Below are positions 32,548 through 45,420 of a DNA stretch of 64,000 bases, piece by piece (within the stretch, counting starts at the first letter, position 1; each line of letters starts with the position of its first letter). Where the stretch lies: NCBI RefSeq assembly GCF_030815485.1, contig NZ_JAUSWV010000002.1:1426001-1490000 (forward strand). The letters are read 5' to 3'. The position numbers were made by a program, and so were the translations under genes. This DNA is from Streptomyces rishiriensis. GTDB taxonomy: Bacteria > Actinomycetota > Actinomycetes > Streptomycetales > Streptomycetaceae. Below the pieces are notes generated by a model. It ran no database searches, had not been told where the DNA came from, and was given only the letters and a program-made list of their open reading frames with translations.

Positions 32548-34065
32548 TCACCCCAGCGGCGCAGGCTCGGGCAACCCCACGGGCCATGTGTGCACCGGCT
32601 CCCCCGCGTGCATCAGCTCCGCGTACCGTCGCGTGGTCGCCGCCAGTGCCTCGTCCCGCGACAACCCGGCCTCCACCGCCCGGTGGAAGGTCGCCACCTG
32701 CCAGCTCGCCCCGTTGGTCCGCCGCCGGCACCGTTCCTCGATGATCCCCAGATAGAAGTCACGGTCGGCCGGCTCCACTCCCCACCCGGTCAGCCCGGCC
32801 TCCGCCAGCGGCAGCAGCTCGTCCCGTACGAGACTCACCGCGTCGACCTCGGTCACGCCGCCCAGCCGCCCCCGGCGCGGCCACTGGAACCGCGCGTCGA
32901 TCCCGTACCGGCAGGCCGCGTCGAAGTTGGCCTCGGCCGCCTCGAACGGCAGCCGGGACCACACCGGCCGGGACTCCTCCGCCAGGGCCCGGACCACTCC
33001 GTAGTAGAAGGCCGCGTTGGCCACCACGTCGGTCACGGTCGGCCCGGCGGGCAGGACCCGGTTCTCCACCCGCAGGTGCGGAACGCCGTCGGCGATGCCG
33101 TAGACGGGCCGGTTCCAGCGGTAGACCGTACCGTTGTGCAGGACGAGCTCGGCGAGGGAGGGCACCCCGCCCGCCTCCAGGACCTCCAGCGGGTCCTCCT
33201 CGTCGCAGATGGGCAGCAGCGGCGGGAAGAACCGCAGGTTCTCCTCGAACAGCTCGTACGCCGAGCCGATCCACCGCTCCCCGAACCACGTCCGCGGCCG
33301 GACGCCCTGCGCCCGGAGCTCCGGTGGCCGGGTGTCCGTGGCCTGCTGGAACAGCGGGGGCCGCGACTCCCGCCACAGCTCGTGGCCGAACAGGAAGGGC
33401 GAGTTGGCGCCGACGGCGATCTGCGCGGCGGTCACCGCCTGCGCCGCGTTCCACACGGCGGCGAAGCGGCCGGGCGTGACCTGGAGGTGCAGCTGCACGG
33501 AGGTGCAGGCCGCCTCGGGCACGATCGACTTCGAGGTGCACGACAGCCGCTCGACGCCGTCGATCTCGAGGGTGAACTCCTCTCCCCTGGCGGCCACGAT
33601 CTGGTCGTTGAGGAGGGTGTAGCGGTCGACCTCGGAGAGGTTGGACGAGACCAGGTCGTCGCGGTCGAGGGTGGGCAGAATACCGATCATCACGATACCC
33701 GCGTCCACCTCGCCCGCCTTTCGATGGGCATATGCCAGCGACGTACGGAGTTCTTCGGCGAGCCGGTCGAATACCCGGCCTCCCAATCGGTGTGGGGCTA
33801 TGTTCACTTCCAGATTGAACATGGCGAGTTCTGTTTGGAAATCACGGCTCGCGATCCGCTCCAGTACTTGCCCATTCAGCATTCTCGGCTGGCCGTCGGC
33901 ACCCGCGAGATTCAGTTCGATCTCCAGCCCCATGAGGTTCTTGGGACGATCGAAGCGCTTCTGGGCCAGGAGCCGCTCGAGCCCCGTCAGGCACCGCCGG
34001 AGCTTGTCCCGGTAGTGCTGACGATCGGACAGGTCGAACGCGCCTGCCACGACCTTTTCCCCCAT
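32548..34065 (-). CDS. Glutamate-cysteine ligase family (GCS2) protein
   Basis: 505-aa member of the GCS2 ATP-grasp-like carboxylate-amine ligase family. Key segments: NLMGLEIELNLAGADGQPRM (metal/Glu-binding start), LEVNIAPHRLGG, CTSVQLHLQV, GANSPFLFGHELWRESRPP. It may make a gamma-glutamyl compound. Streptomycetes use mycothiol rather than glutathione and have a separate EgtA, so the product here is uncertain. ATG 34065 follows AGGAGGG eight bases upstream. A 13-bp palindrome lies 43 bp upstream. Confidence 0.85.
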   Translation of the reverse strand: MGEKVVAGAFDLSDRQHYRDKLRRCLTGLERLLAQKRFDRPKNLMGLEIELNLAGADGQPRMLNGQVLERIASRDFQTELAMFNLEVNIAPHRLGGRVFDRLAEELRTSLAYAHRKAGEVDAGIVMIGILPTLDRDDLVSSNLSEVDRYTLLNDQIVAARGEEFTLEIDGVERLSCTSKSIVPEAACTSVQLHLQVTPGRFAAVWNAAQAVTAAQIAVGANSPFLFGHELWRESRPPLFQQATDTRPPELRAQGVRPRTWFGERWIGSAYELFEENLRFFPPLLPICDEEDPLEVLEAGGVPSLAELVLHNGTVYRWNRPVYGIADGVPHLRVENRVLPAGPTVTDVVANAAFYYGVVRALAEESRPVWSRLPFEAAEANFDAACRYGIDARFQWPRRGRLGGVTEVDAVSLVRDELLPLAEAGLTGWGVEPADRDFYLGIIEERCRRRTNGASWQVATFHRAVEAGLSRDEALAATTRRYAELMHAGEPVHTWPVGLPEPAPLG

Positions 34066-34636
34066 CGAAGCGTCCCTCCTCGCGTGGGCGGCCCGCGATG
34101 GCGGCCGCCGGATGATCCGGTCAGGTGGGATGATGCCCAGCCGGGCCGATCGATAACGTCCCTCGCGCCGTCCGGCACCCGCTACGCTGACCGAAAAGCC
34201 ATCGGCGGTGACCGCTGGCACATTCACGGGGCATGCGGCCGTAGGACCTTTCACGAAATGTGGAACTCGTGAAAAACGCCGACTGAAATACGCCGACCGC
34301 TGCAGCGGCATAAGCCGAGGTCATCGCTGCGGACCCCGTTCTGAATCGGGATGATTCCCCCCTATCGCCGACCGAATGAACCCTTGCCGAGTGTCCCGGC
34401 ATCGACTAGACGAAACACAGTCTGAACACATGTCGTATAAACTCCCGGACAAGGCAGAGAAGGTTGGCGCCCGCAGTCGAAGGAGCCTGTCGTCGAAGTG
34501 ACGGCAGGCCGCTCGCGCACCCCCGCACCCCCAGACTCCGGCCCCCGGCCTCTCCGACCTGTTCGAGAGCTAGCTGACAGCGCCGTCCGCCCACGCCCTC
34601 GCGCCACCGTGCCTGTCGAATGAGAGGCGACCCACC
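34066..34636. other. 571-bp divergent intergenic region
   Basis: Separates the GCS2 gene from the 34637 gene. It holds the CCGGAT-G-ATCCGG palindrome near the GCS2 start and a more AT-rich stretch at about 34380-34450 (TATAAACTCC) that could carry the plus-strand promoter. No coding sequence that I can support. Confidence 0.6.
34108..34120 (-). promoter_or_regulatory. CCGGAT-G-ATCCGG palindrome upstream of GCS2 gene
   Basis: Perfect 6-bp arms with a single central base, 43 bp before the GCS2 start. Looks like a dimeric-repressor site. Confidence 0.5.
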
Positions 34637-35227
34637 ATGCCTTTGCATGTCCCCCCGGCTCCCGCGCCCGCCCTTCGCTCCGTCCTCGTGGCACTCGATT
34701 CCCCCACCGCGGTCCGCGAGGCTCGTACCCCCTCCCTGCGCACCGCTCAGGGCGACGTCACTCCCGAACTGCCGTTGCCCCTGCACGTCCTGGACCGGAT
34801 CGCCCCCGACGGCGTGGCCGCGACCCGGCTGGCCGGCTGGCGCTTCCTGATCCGCTGCGGCGACCGCGCCGTGGCAGCCGCTGAGACCCGCCTCACCCCG
34901 GACGGCTGGGCGTTCTCGCACTTCTTCGAAGGCCCCTACATCGCCTCCACCGAACGCGCCCTGCGCCAGGCCGAGTCGACCGCCCAGCCGTTCCAGGCGC
35001 GGCTGCTGTCGATCCCGGGGCTCTACATGCTCACCCTCTGGCTGCACGGGGACAGCACCTCGGACGGCACCACGGGCAGGCCCGCCCCGACCGATCTGCT
35101 GGTGCCACTGGCACCGGCGCCGCCCGGGATCGCCGCACACCGCGCCCACCGGGTCGCCGAGTTGCTCCCGCTGCTGACCCTGCGGGTGACACCGGCGGCG
35201 CCACCGCTGCTCGGTTCACCTGCCTGA
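34637..35227 (+). CDS. Hypothetical protein, 196 aa
   Basis: Soluble, Pro/Ala/Arg-rich. A central folded part is suggested by LHVLDRIAPDGVAATRLAGW, RFLIRCGDRAVAAAETRLTP and the aromatic segment WAFSHFFEGPYIAST, ending near LLSIPGLYMLTLWLHG. The C-terminal 40 residues are Ala/Pro-rich. Ribosome site GAGAGG nine bases before ATG 34637. I do not recognise the family; it resembles Streptomyces-only conserved proteins. Followed by a strong hairpin. Confidence 0.75.
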   Translation: MPLHVPPAPAPALRSVLVALDSPTAVREARTPSLRTAQGDVTPELPLPLHVLDRIAPDGVAATRLAGWRFLIRCGDRAVAAAETRLTPDGWAFSHFFEGPYIASTERALRQAESTAQPFQARLLSIPGLYMLTLWLHGDSTSDGTTGRPAPTDLLVPLAPAPPGIAAHRAHRVAELLPLLTLRVTPAAPPLLGSPA

Positions 35228-35573
35228 CCGCTCGGCCCGCCTACCCCGCACCCCGTCACCGCGGCCCCGGTGTCGGGGTGCGGCGCGGCCGGATGACCCG
35301 AGGGGCCTCCCGGGGACCCTCCGGACTAGCCCCATCCGGCCACGCAGAACCACCCGAAGTGACAGTGCGGTTGAGATGAACCGCCCGCGCGGGTGATGCG
35401 TCATGAACCTGTGAGAAGCGGTGACGCGAAATCCCTGCGGATCGACCTCCGTGGGGCAACACTGGGTCCCGACGGACTTATCACAACGGGGGGCGGCCAT
35501 GAACGACGTTTCACGCCGCGGAACAGACACCACATCCATCTCAGACCTCACGCCAGAGCGGAAGTTCCCAGCC
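35228..35573. other. 346-bp intergenic region with inverted repeats
   Basis: Contains the terminator at 35246-35283, then GCGGTT-N6-AACCGC (35367-35384) and GCGTCA (35398-35403) facing TGACGC (35422-35427), two possible operators before the DUF5999 gene. ATG 35499 behind GGGGGG is an alternative, earlier start for that gene. Confidence 0.6.
35246..35283 (+). terminator. Terminator of the 34637 gene
   Basis: Arms 35246-35261 and 35268-35283 pair over 16 bp with one T/T mismatch and a 6-nt loop. Confidence 0.8.
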
Positions 35574-35762
35574 ATGTGCCAGCACCAGCCACCGTGTCCG
35601 ACAGCGACCTCAGCCGACCGGGAGTCCGCACGCCTCATGGCGCACCACCCGGAGCAGGGCTGGAGCCTGCTGTGCAACGGCGTCCTGCTCTTCGAGGACA
35701 CCGGTGAGCTCCTGCCGGACGGCCGGGTCATCGCCCCCCACCGGGTCGTGACCGCCGCCTGA
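35574..35762 (+). CDS. DUF5999 family protein
   Basis: 62-aa protein typical of Streptomyces: begins MCQHQPPCPTATSADRESAR, with AHHPEQGWSLLCNGVLLFED and a final APHRVVTAA. Three cysteines and His pairs near the N-terminus suggest a metal site, which is inference. Function unknown. The start is chosen by family consensus; the frame is open to 35421, and ATG 35499 has the better ribosome site (GGGGGG). Confidence 0.85.
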   Translation: MCQHQPPCPTATSADRESARLMAHHPEQGWSLLCNGVLLFEDTGELLPDGRVIAPHRVVTAA

Positions 35763-35771
35763 GCACCGGCC

Positions 35772-35795
35772 GGACGGCGCGGGACCGCCGTCCGC
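35772..35795 (+). terminator. Terminator after DUF5999 gene
   Basis: CGGACGGCG (35772-35780) pairs perfectly with CGCCGTCCG (35787-35795), 6-nt loop, ten bases after the stop. A second hairpin, GGGGCCGG (35805-35812) with CCGGCCCC (35830-35837), follows. Confidence 0.75.
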
Positions 35796-35984
35796 AGACA
35801 TGAGGGGCCGGCCCGCGAACCACGCGAACCGGCCCCGACGCGCGTTCACACCCCCTCACTCCCCGTAGCCGCCCGGTCTCGGCGCGGTGCGTCCCTCTGA
35901 GTGTCTTCCCACGGCAGCACCTGTTCCGGAAGACTCCTGGAAGTTTCGGCGCAGCGTCCGGAACCATGCGACGGAGGTGGGGAA

Positions 35985-39988
<4,004 letters not shown>

Positions 39989-39994
39989 CGCCGG

Positions 39995-41287
39995 CTACTG
40001 CTCTTCCTTCGCGACCTTGGTGATCGACTCGGTGACCTGCTGAGGCGACTTGGACCCGGCGACGAGGGCGGCGACGCTGTCGTTGACCTCCTGGCCGAGG
40101 GCCGGCGCGTAGGCCTGGTCGAGGTAGAGCTGGAAGCCGGTGGCGGCCTTCAGCTGGGCCTGTACGGCCTTGATGTTGGGGTCGGTCATGGCGCTCTCGG
40201 CGGCCGGCACGACGGGCAGCACCCCGGTCTTCTTGACCAGTTCGGTGTCCGTGGCGGCGCTGGCGAAGAACTTCAGGAAGTCGACGGCGGCCTGGGGGGC
40301 GTCCTTGCGCAGGGCGTGCCCGCCTCCTCCCCCGAACACCTCGGTGATCACGCCCTTGCCGCCGTCGACCGCCGGGAACGGGAAGAAGCCGAGGTTCGCC
40401 CCGAGCCCCTTGCCCGCGTCGGCCTCCACCACCGGCGCCCACTGGCCCATCAGTTCCATCGCCGCCTTGCCGTTGCCGACGGCCGCGGCCTGGCCGGTGG
40501 GGCTGGAGTAGGCGGCGCCGAGGAAGCCCTTCTGGAACGGCTGGAGATCGACGAGGTCCTGGAGGTGCTGCCCGGCCTGGACGAACCCGTCCCCGGTGAA
40601 GTCCTTGTCGTCACCCGCCTCGCGCAGGGCGTCGACACCGGCGGTGCGCATCGCGAGATACGCCCAGTAGTACATGCCGGGCCACTTCTCCTTGCCCGCC
40701 AGCGCGAGCGGGGTGATCCCGGCGGACTTGAGCTTGCGCACCGCATCGAGGAAGCCGCTCCAGGTGGTGGGGGGCGCGCTGACGCCGGCCTGCTTGAAGA
40801 GGGCCTTGTTGTACCAGAACCCGATCATGCCGATGTCGAACGGGATGCCGTACGCCTTCTCGTCGAGGAGGTAGGGCTGGCGGGAGACCGGGAGCAGGCC
40901 GTCGTGCCACTCCTTCGTCCTCTCGGTGAGGTCCTCGACGAGGCCGGCGTCGACCTGCTGCCTGAGGACACCCCCGCCCCAGGTGTGGAAGATGTCGGGC
41001 AGCTTCCCGGAGGCGGTCAGCGCCGTCATCTTCGACTTGTAGGCGTCGTTCTCCAACTGCACGATCTTGATCTTCACCTTGGGGTTCTGGGCCTCGAACT
41101 GCTTGGCGAGACCAGCCCAGACGTCCTTGGTCGGCTGGGTGGTGGAGATGTTCCACCACTCGATGGTGGTCGTCCCCGACGACCCTCCGTCCGAGTCGCC
41201 GCCGCAGGCGCTCAGTGCCGTCATGCTCAGACCGGCCGCGGCGGAGGCCGCCAGAAAGCCGCGGCGGGAGAGTGCCGGGTCGCCCAT
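39995..41287 (-). CDS. Extracellular sugar-binding lipoprotein (SBP family 1)
   Basis: About 430 aa. Tat-type signal LSRRGFLAASAAAGLSMTAL ending in lipobox SAC, then a Gly/Ser/Asp linker. SBP_bac_1 segments: TIEWWNISTTQPTKDVWAGL, a VTESITKVAKEEQ C-terminus. ATG 41287 is six bases from AAGGAG; ATG 41290 immediately before is too close. With both permeases and the GH10 enzyme it probably imports xylobiose or similar oligosaccharides; the sugar is inferred from neighbours. Confidence 0.9.
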   Translation of the reverse strand: MGDPALSRRGFLAASAAAGLSMTALSACGGDSDGGSSGTTTIEWWNISTTQPTKDVWAGLAKQFEAQNPKVKIKIVQLENDAYKSKMTALTASGKLPDIFHTWGGGVLRQQVDAGLVEDLTERTKEWHDGLLPVSRQPYLLDEKAYGIPFDIGMIGFWYNKALFKQAGVSAPPTTWSGFLDAVRKLKSAGITPLALAGKEKWPGMYYWAYLAMRTAGVDALREAGDDKDFTGDGFVQAGQHLQDLVDLQPFQKGFLGAAYSSPTGQAAAVGNGKAAMELMGQWAPVVEADAGKGLGANLGFFPFPAVDGGKGVITEVFGGGGGHALRKDAPQAAVDFLKFFASAATDTELVKKTGVLPVVPAAESAMTDPNIKAVQAQLKAATGFQLYLDQAYAPALGQEVNDSVAALVAGSKSPQQVTESITKVAKEEQ

Positions 41288-41305
41288 CATGCGCTCCTTG
41301 ATAGA

Positions 41306-41318
41306 TCGAAAGTTTCGA
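41306..41318 (-). promoter_or_regulatory. LacI operator candidate TCGAAA-G-TTTCGA
   Basis: Perfect 13-bp palindrome with single central base, 19 bp upstream of the sugar-binding gene start. It contains CGAA and TTCG arms like the site I remember for the xylose repressor BxlR. Confidence 0.7.
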
Positions 41319-41445
41319 ACCAGATCCAGAAAGCTTCGCTGCTGCCGCACCCTAGAGACACCCTCCGACGGGTGGCAACCCCTTGAACACAGGGAATCCG
41401 GGGGTCTGTTCGCAAAAGAAGGCCCAGCGAGCCGCTTAGAGGCAT

Positions 41446-41456
41446 CGAAACATTCG
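41446..41456 (-). promoter_or_regulatory. Second CGAA-N3-TTCG site
   Basis: CGAAACATTCG, 140 bp upstream of the first; could form a repression loop with it. Weaker match (3-bp centre). Confidence 0.5.
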
Positions 41457-41683
41457 AATTATTCGGCGAACATTACGAAGCCGACAGGGACGACGGCTTC
41501 CCGGCCAGGGCGGACCCAGCGGTACGTCACGCTGCGTGCCCGCCCCGTGACCAGTCTTAACGGAAGCTTGACGCCGTCCGGCCCATGATCCAGGGGCCTG
41601 GGCGTCACTCTCCGCTTACGCTGATCCCGCCGTCCGCGTGATGGCCGAAACCACACGCCGATCCGCAGACCAGGAGCACTCCC

Positions 41684-43639
41684 ATGGCCACCACCGAGCA
41701 CTCTTCCCCCGGTCGCCTGCGCTCCTGGATGCTCGAGGGTCTGTCCGACATGGGCAAGGGCCACGCTCACGGGAAGGCTCCGGACACCGCCACCGCACCC
41801 GAGCACAAGGGCCAGCGCTGGTACCGGGTGATGTGCCTGACCGGTGTCGACTACTTCTCGACCCTCGGCTACCAGCCGGGCATCGCCGCCCTCGCGGCCG
41901 GTCTGCTCTCCCCGGTGGCGACGATCGTGCTGGTGATCGTCACCCTCGCGGGCGCTCTGCCCGTCTACCGGCGTGTCGCCGAGGAGAGTCCGCACGGCGA
42001 GGGCTCGATCGCGATGCTGGAACGGCTGCTGTCCTTCTGGAAGGGCAAGCTGTTCGTCCTGACCCTGCTGGGGTTCGCCGCCACCGACTTCCTGATCACG
42101 ATCACCCTGTCCGCGGCGGACGCCTCGACCCACCTGGTCGAGAACCCGCACCTGACCAGCGCCCTGCACGACCGGCAGATGGTGATCACGCTCGTCCTCG
42201 TCGCCCTGCTCGGCGCCGTGTTCCTCAAGGGCTTCCTGGAGGCCATCGGTGTCGCGGTCGCGCTGGTCGTCGTCTATCTCGGCCTGAACGTCGTCGTGGT
42301 GGCCGTCGGTCTGTGGCACGTGGTCACCGAGGGCCACGTGGTCACCGACTGGGCCGACGCGCTGACCGCCGAGCACGGCAACGTGTTCGCGATGATCGGT
42401 GTCTCCCTGCTGGTCTTCCCCAAGCTCGCGCTGGGCCTGTCCGGCTTCGAGACCGGCGTCGCGGTCATGCCGCACGTGCAGGGCGACCCGGACGACACCG
42501 CGGAGAACCCCGAGGGCCGCATCCGGGGCACGAAGAAGCTGCTGACCACCGCCGCCCTGATCATGAGCGTCTTCCTCATCGCCACCAGCTTCATCACCAC
42601 CGTGCTGATCCCGGAGAAGGAGTTCGAGTCCGGCGGCCAGGCCAACGGACGCGCCCTCGCCTACCTGTCCCACGAGTACCTGGGCAACGCCTTCGGCACG
42701 GTATACGACGTGTCGACGATCGCCATCCTGTGGTTCGCCGGCGCCTCCGCGATGGCCGGGCTGCTCAACCTGATGCCCCGCTACCTCCCCCGCTACGGCA
42801 TGGCGCCGCACTGGGCGCGCGCCGTCCGCCCCATGGTCATCGTCTTCACCCTGGTCGCCTTCCTGGTCACCTGGATCTTCGACGCCGACGTCGACGCGCA
42901 GGGCGGCGCCTACGCCACCGGCGTCCTGGTCCTCATGTCCTCGGCGGCGATCGCGGTGACCATCGCCGCCCGCCGCGCCCGGCAGCGGGGCTGGACCGTC
43001 GGCTTCACCGTGGTCTCGGCGGTGCTGCTCTACGTGACGGTCGTGAACGTCATCGAGCGCCCGGACGGCGTGAAGATCGGCGCCTGCTTCATCGCCGGCA
43101 TCATCCTGGTCTCGCTGCTGTCCCGGCTGGCCCGGGCCTTCGAGCTCCGCGTGACCAGCGTGACGCTGGACGACATGGCGGAACGTTTCATCCGGGACAT
43201 GGCCAGCCGCAAGATACGGTTCATCGCCAACGAGCCCGACCAGCGCGACAGGGCCGAGTACCGCGACAAGATCGAACAGATCCGGCGCGACAACGACATT
43301 CCGGGGGAGGACTTCGTCTTCGTCGAGGTCACCGTCGTCGACCCCTCCGAGTTCGAGTCGGGCCTGACCGTACGCGGCGAGGTCCTGCACCACCGCTACC
43401 GCGTCCTGACCCTGGAGTCCTCCTCCGTCTCCAACGCCCTGGCCGCGCTGCTGCTGCACACCAGGGACTCCACCGGGTGCCTCCCGCACATCTACTTCGA
43501 GTGGACCGAGGGCAACCCCTTCGCCAACTTCCTGCGCTTCTTCCTCTTCGGCCAGGGCGAGGTCGCCCCGGTCACCCGGGAGGTCCTGCGCGAGGCCGAA
43601 CCGGACCGCGACCGCCGCCCCCGCGTCCACACGGGCTGA
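41684..43639 (+). CDS. APC superfamily permease with C-terminal cytoplasmic domain
   Basis: 651-aa transporter of the amino acid/polyamine/cation superfamily. About twelve membrane helices (first: [20 protein letters not shown]), with [20 protein letters not shown] and [20 protein letters not shown] loops. After ~490 a soluble alpha/beta domain follows ([40 protein letters not shown]), a regulatory domain like those of some potassium or amino acid permeases. ATG 41684 has AGGAG upstream. Substrate not assignable; I see no c-di-AMP riboswitch. Confidence 0.85.
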   Translation: MATTEHSSPGRLRSWMLEGLSDMGKGHAHGKAPDTATAPEHKGQRWYRVMCLTGVDYFSTLGYQPGIAALAAGLLSPVATIVLVIVTLAGALPVYRRVAEESPHGEGSIAMLERLLSFWKGKLFVLTLLGFAATDFLITITLSAADASTHLVENPHLTSALHDRQMVITLVLVALLGAVFLKGFLEAIGVAVALVVVYLGLNVVVVAVGLWHVVTEGHVVTDWADALTAEHGNVFAMIGVSLLVFPKLALGLSGFETGVAVMPHVQGDPDDTAENPEGRIRGTKKLLTTAALIMSVFLIATSFITTVLIPEKEFESGGQANGRALAYLSHEYLGNAFGTVYDVSTIAILWFAGASAMAGLLNLMPRYLPRYGMAPHWARAVRPMVIVFTLVAFLVTWIFDADVDAQGGAYATGVLVLMSSAAIAVTIAARRARQRGWTVGFTVVSAVLLYVTVVNVIERPDGVKIGACFIAGIILVSLLSRLARAFELRVTSVTLDDMAERFIRDMASRKIRFIANEPDQRDRAEYRDKIEQIRRDNDIPGEDFVFVEVTVVDPSEFESGLTVRGEVLHHRYRVLTLESSSVSNALAALLLHTRDSTGCLPHIYFEWTEGNPFANFLRFFLFGQGEVAPVTREVLREAEPDRDRRPRVHTG

Positions 43640-43770
43640 CCCGACCCGGCGTCCACACGGGCTGCCCCGCCCCGGCGCGAGCACCGCATCGTCAGCTGCG
43701 GCCGGCGGCCCGCACCGGCACCGGCCCGCCCGCCCTGGCCGCCTGTGCCCGGGCCACCCGCCAACCCGTC
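43640..43770. repeat. Imperfect direct repeat after APC gene
   Basis: GCGTCCACACGGGCTG occurs twice at about 43624-43640 (ending in the APC stop) and 43652-43668. The rest up to the Tn3 remnant has no recognisable gene. Confidence 0.6.
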
Positions 43771-43779
43771 CGCCGCCAC

Positions 43780-44470
43780 GAACGCGCACGGCCCGGTGAA
43801 CCGGTCCAAGCCACCGGAGGGCTCGCGGTTCTGCGAGCTGGAGCGGCTGCGCCGGCCGCCGACGAGGACGACGAGGACGGCGTTCGCCCGCGCGCTGGAG
43901 CGGGTGGACGAGATCGGGCGTACCGGCTGGGGCGGCTGAGGCTGTCGCAGATCCCGCCGAACCGGATGGCGGCGCCGGCCCGGTACGCGCTGGGGTCGAA
44001 GGCGCCCTGCCGGAGCAGGCGGCGGAACCGAAGCGTACGGCCGATGCTCACCGCAGGCTCGCGTGGCGCGAGGCGGTGGACGCCCACTCTGACCTGCCGC
44101 AGGGCGCGGTGGACCGGGACGCGTACGTGGTGTGCGTGCTGGAGCAGCCGCACCGGGCCCTGAACTACCGCGACGTCTTCGCCTCGCCCTCGCACCGCTG
44201 GCCCAACCCCGCGCGCCCGCCTGCTGGAGGGCCGACTGGGAGTCGGTGTGCGAGGACGTCCCGGCAGCCCTGAGCCTGGACGTGCCCGTCGAGGAGCATC
44301 TGGCGGAGCTGGTGCGGGGCCTGGACGCGGGGTGGAAGCAGCCAGCGAGCGTCTTGAGGAGGCGGGGCCGGCGGCGGAGGCGGGGGCCGGCGGCGGGTGT
44401 CTCCGTCGAGGTGCACCCTGAAGCGCCAGAGCTGGACGAGGATGAGGACGAGTCGGTCGGCTCGAAGTGA
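43780..44470 (+). pseudogene. Decayed Tn3-family transposase N-terminal part
   Basis: Translations in successive plus frames resemble Tn3-type transposases (DUF4158 region): FCELERLRRPPTRTTRTAFA, ALERVDEIG, then LRLSQIPPNRMAAPARYALG, HSDLPQGAVDRDAYVVCVLE, ALNYRDVFASPSHRWPN and LSLDVPVEEHLAELVRGLDA. Frame changes occur between these blocks and the catalytic C-terminal part is absent. Ends at the TGA 44468-44470. Fragments this short cannot transpose. Confidence 0.65.
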
Positions 44471-44515
44471 GTCGGGGCCGTCACTGCCTGCTTCCCTACC
44501 GGCCGTCGCCCGGCG

Positions 44516-45274
44516 TCACAGGAGGGCGCCGCCGGAGACCTCGATGCGCTGGGCGGTGACCCAGCGCAGTCCCTCGGAGGCCAGCGTAGCGATGGCGTCG
44601 CCGATCTCCTCGGGTTCGCCGACGCGGCCGAGCGCGGTCTGTCCGGCCAGAACCTGACGCATTCCGGCGTCGTCCCGCATCGCTCCGCCGTTGAAGTCGG
44701 TGGCGGTCGGCCCCGGGGCGATGGAGTTGACCCGGATGCCGCGAGGCCCCAGTTCTGCGGCGAGGGTACGGCTCAGAGCTTCGACGGCGGCCTTCGAAGC
44801 GGAGTAGGCCGAGGTGGCGGGGCTGGTGTGGCGGGTCAGTGACGTCGAGACGTTGATGACCTGGCCGCCCTGGGCCAGCAGCGGCACGAGCGACTGGATG
44901 AGGAAGAACGTGCCCCGGACGTTGGTGTCCATCACGGTGTCGAAGTCGTCGATCGTGACAGTCTCCAGCGGCCCGAAGACTCCCACTCCCGCGTTGTTGA
45001 CCAGGATGTCGAGCCGCGAAGTACCCCAGCGCTCCAGCTGGGCGCCCAGTTCGGAGGTGAAGGACGCGAAGGAGGAGACGTCGCTGATGTCGAGCCGGAG
45101 AACCGCGGCAGTCCCACCCACGGCCTGCACCTGTTCCACCGTCTTCTCAGCCCCGGCCGCATCGCCGCGGTGGGTGACCACGACCCGCACCCCGCGTGTG
45201 GCCAGGGCGATGGCCGCGCTGCGCCCGAGGCCGCGATTCGCACCGGTCACCAAAGCGATCTTGTCGATTGTCAT
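44516..45274 (-). CDS. SDR family oxidoreductase
   Basis: 252-aa classical SDR. TGANRGLGRSAAIALATRG cofactor motif, NNAGVGVFGP, active-site VSTSLTRHTSPATSAYSASK, and C-terminus WVTAQRIEVSGGALL. ATG 45274 has GGAGG five bases upstream. Divergent from a TetR gene with two matching operators between them, so the TetR protein probably represses it. Sits between transposase remnants. Confidence 0.88.
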   Translation of the reverse strand: MTIDKIALVTGANRGLGRSAAIALATRGVRVVVTHRGDAAGAEKTVEQVQAVGGTAAVLRLDISDVSSFASFTSELGAQLERWGTSRLDILVNNAGVGVFGPLETVTIDDFDTVMDTNVRGTFFLIQSLVPLLAQGGQVINVSTSLTRHTSPATSAYSASKAAVEALSRTLAAELGPRGIRVNSIAPGPTATDFNGGAMRDDAGMRQVLAGQTALGRVGEPEEIGDAIATLASEGLRWVTAQRIEVSGGALL

Positions 45275-45325
45275 GACTTCCTCCACCGTGCGACAACCAG
45301 GATGTGCCCAGGTGCCGCGGATCAG

Positions 45326-45347
45326 AGGCGAGTCACTCGACTCGCCT
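45326..45347. promoter_or_regulatory. TetR operator O1
   Basis: AGGCGAGTC (45326-45334) and GACTCGCCT (45339-45347), perfect 9-bp arms, 4-bp spacer, 52 bp upstream of the SDR start. Confidence 0.85.
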
Positions 45348-45370
45348 TGCTGGTGCACCGTAAGCGGGCT

Positions 45371-45402
45371 CCCCGAGGCGAGTCAAGTGACTCGCCTCGG
45401 GG
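45371..45402. promoter_or_regulatory. TetR operator O2
   Basis: Arms 45371-45385 and 45388-45402 pair perfectly over 15 bp with a 2-bp centre; the core AGGCGAGTC-N4-GACTCGCCT equals O1. Centre is 50 bp from the O1 centre and 34 bp before the TetR start. Confidence 0.9.
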
Positions 45403-45420
45403 TTACGGCATACTCTCTGC

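Larger units (their letters stand above)
41288..41683. other. 396-bp divergent region with CGAA/TTCG palindromes
   Basis: Between the sugar-binding gene and the APC permease gene. Holds both operator candidates listed separately and ATTCGAAT at 41452-41459. No coding sequence. Confidence 0.75.

Noticed and set aside
32243-32755. Plus-strand open frame in the 562-bp gap
   Set aside because: Composition is repetitive, no family resemblance and it overlaps a convergent gene end.
41540-41683. Riboswitch in the APC permease leader
   Set aside because: No conserved ydaO or other riboswitch core recognised in the leader.
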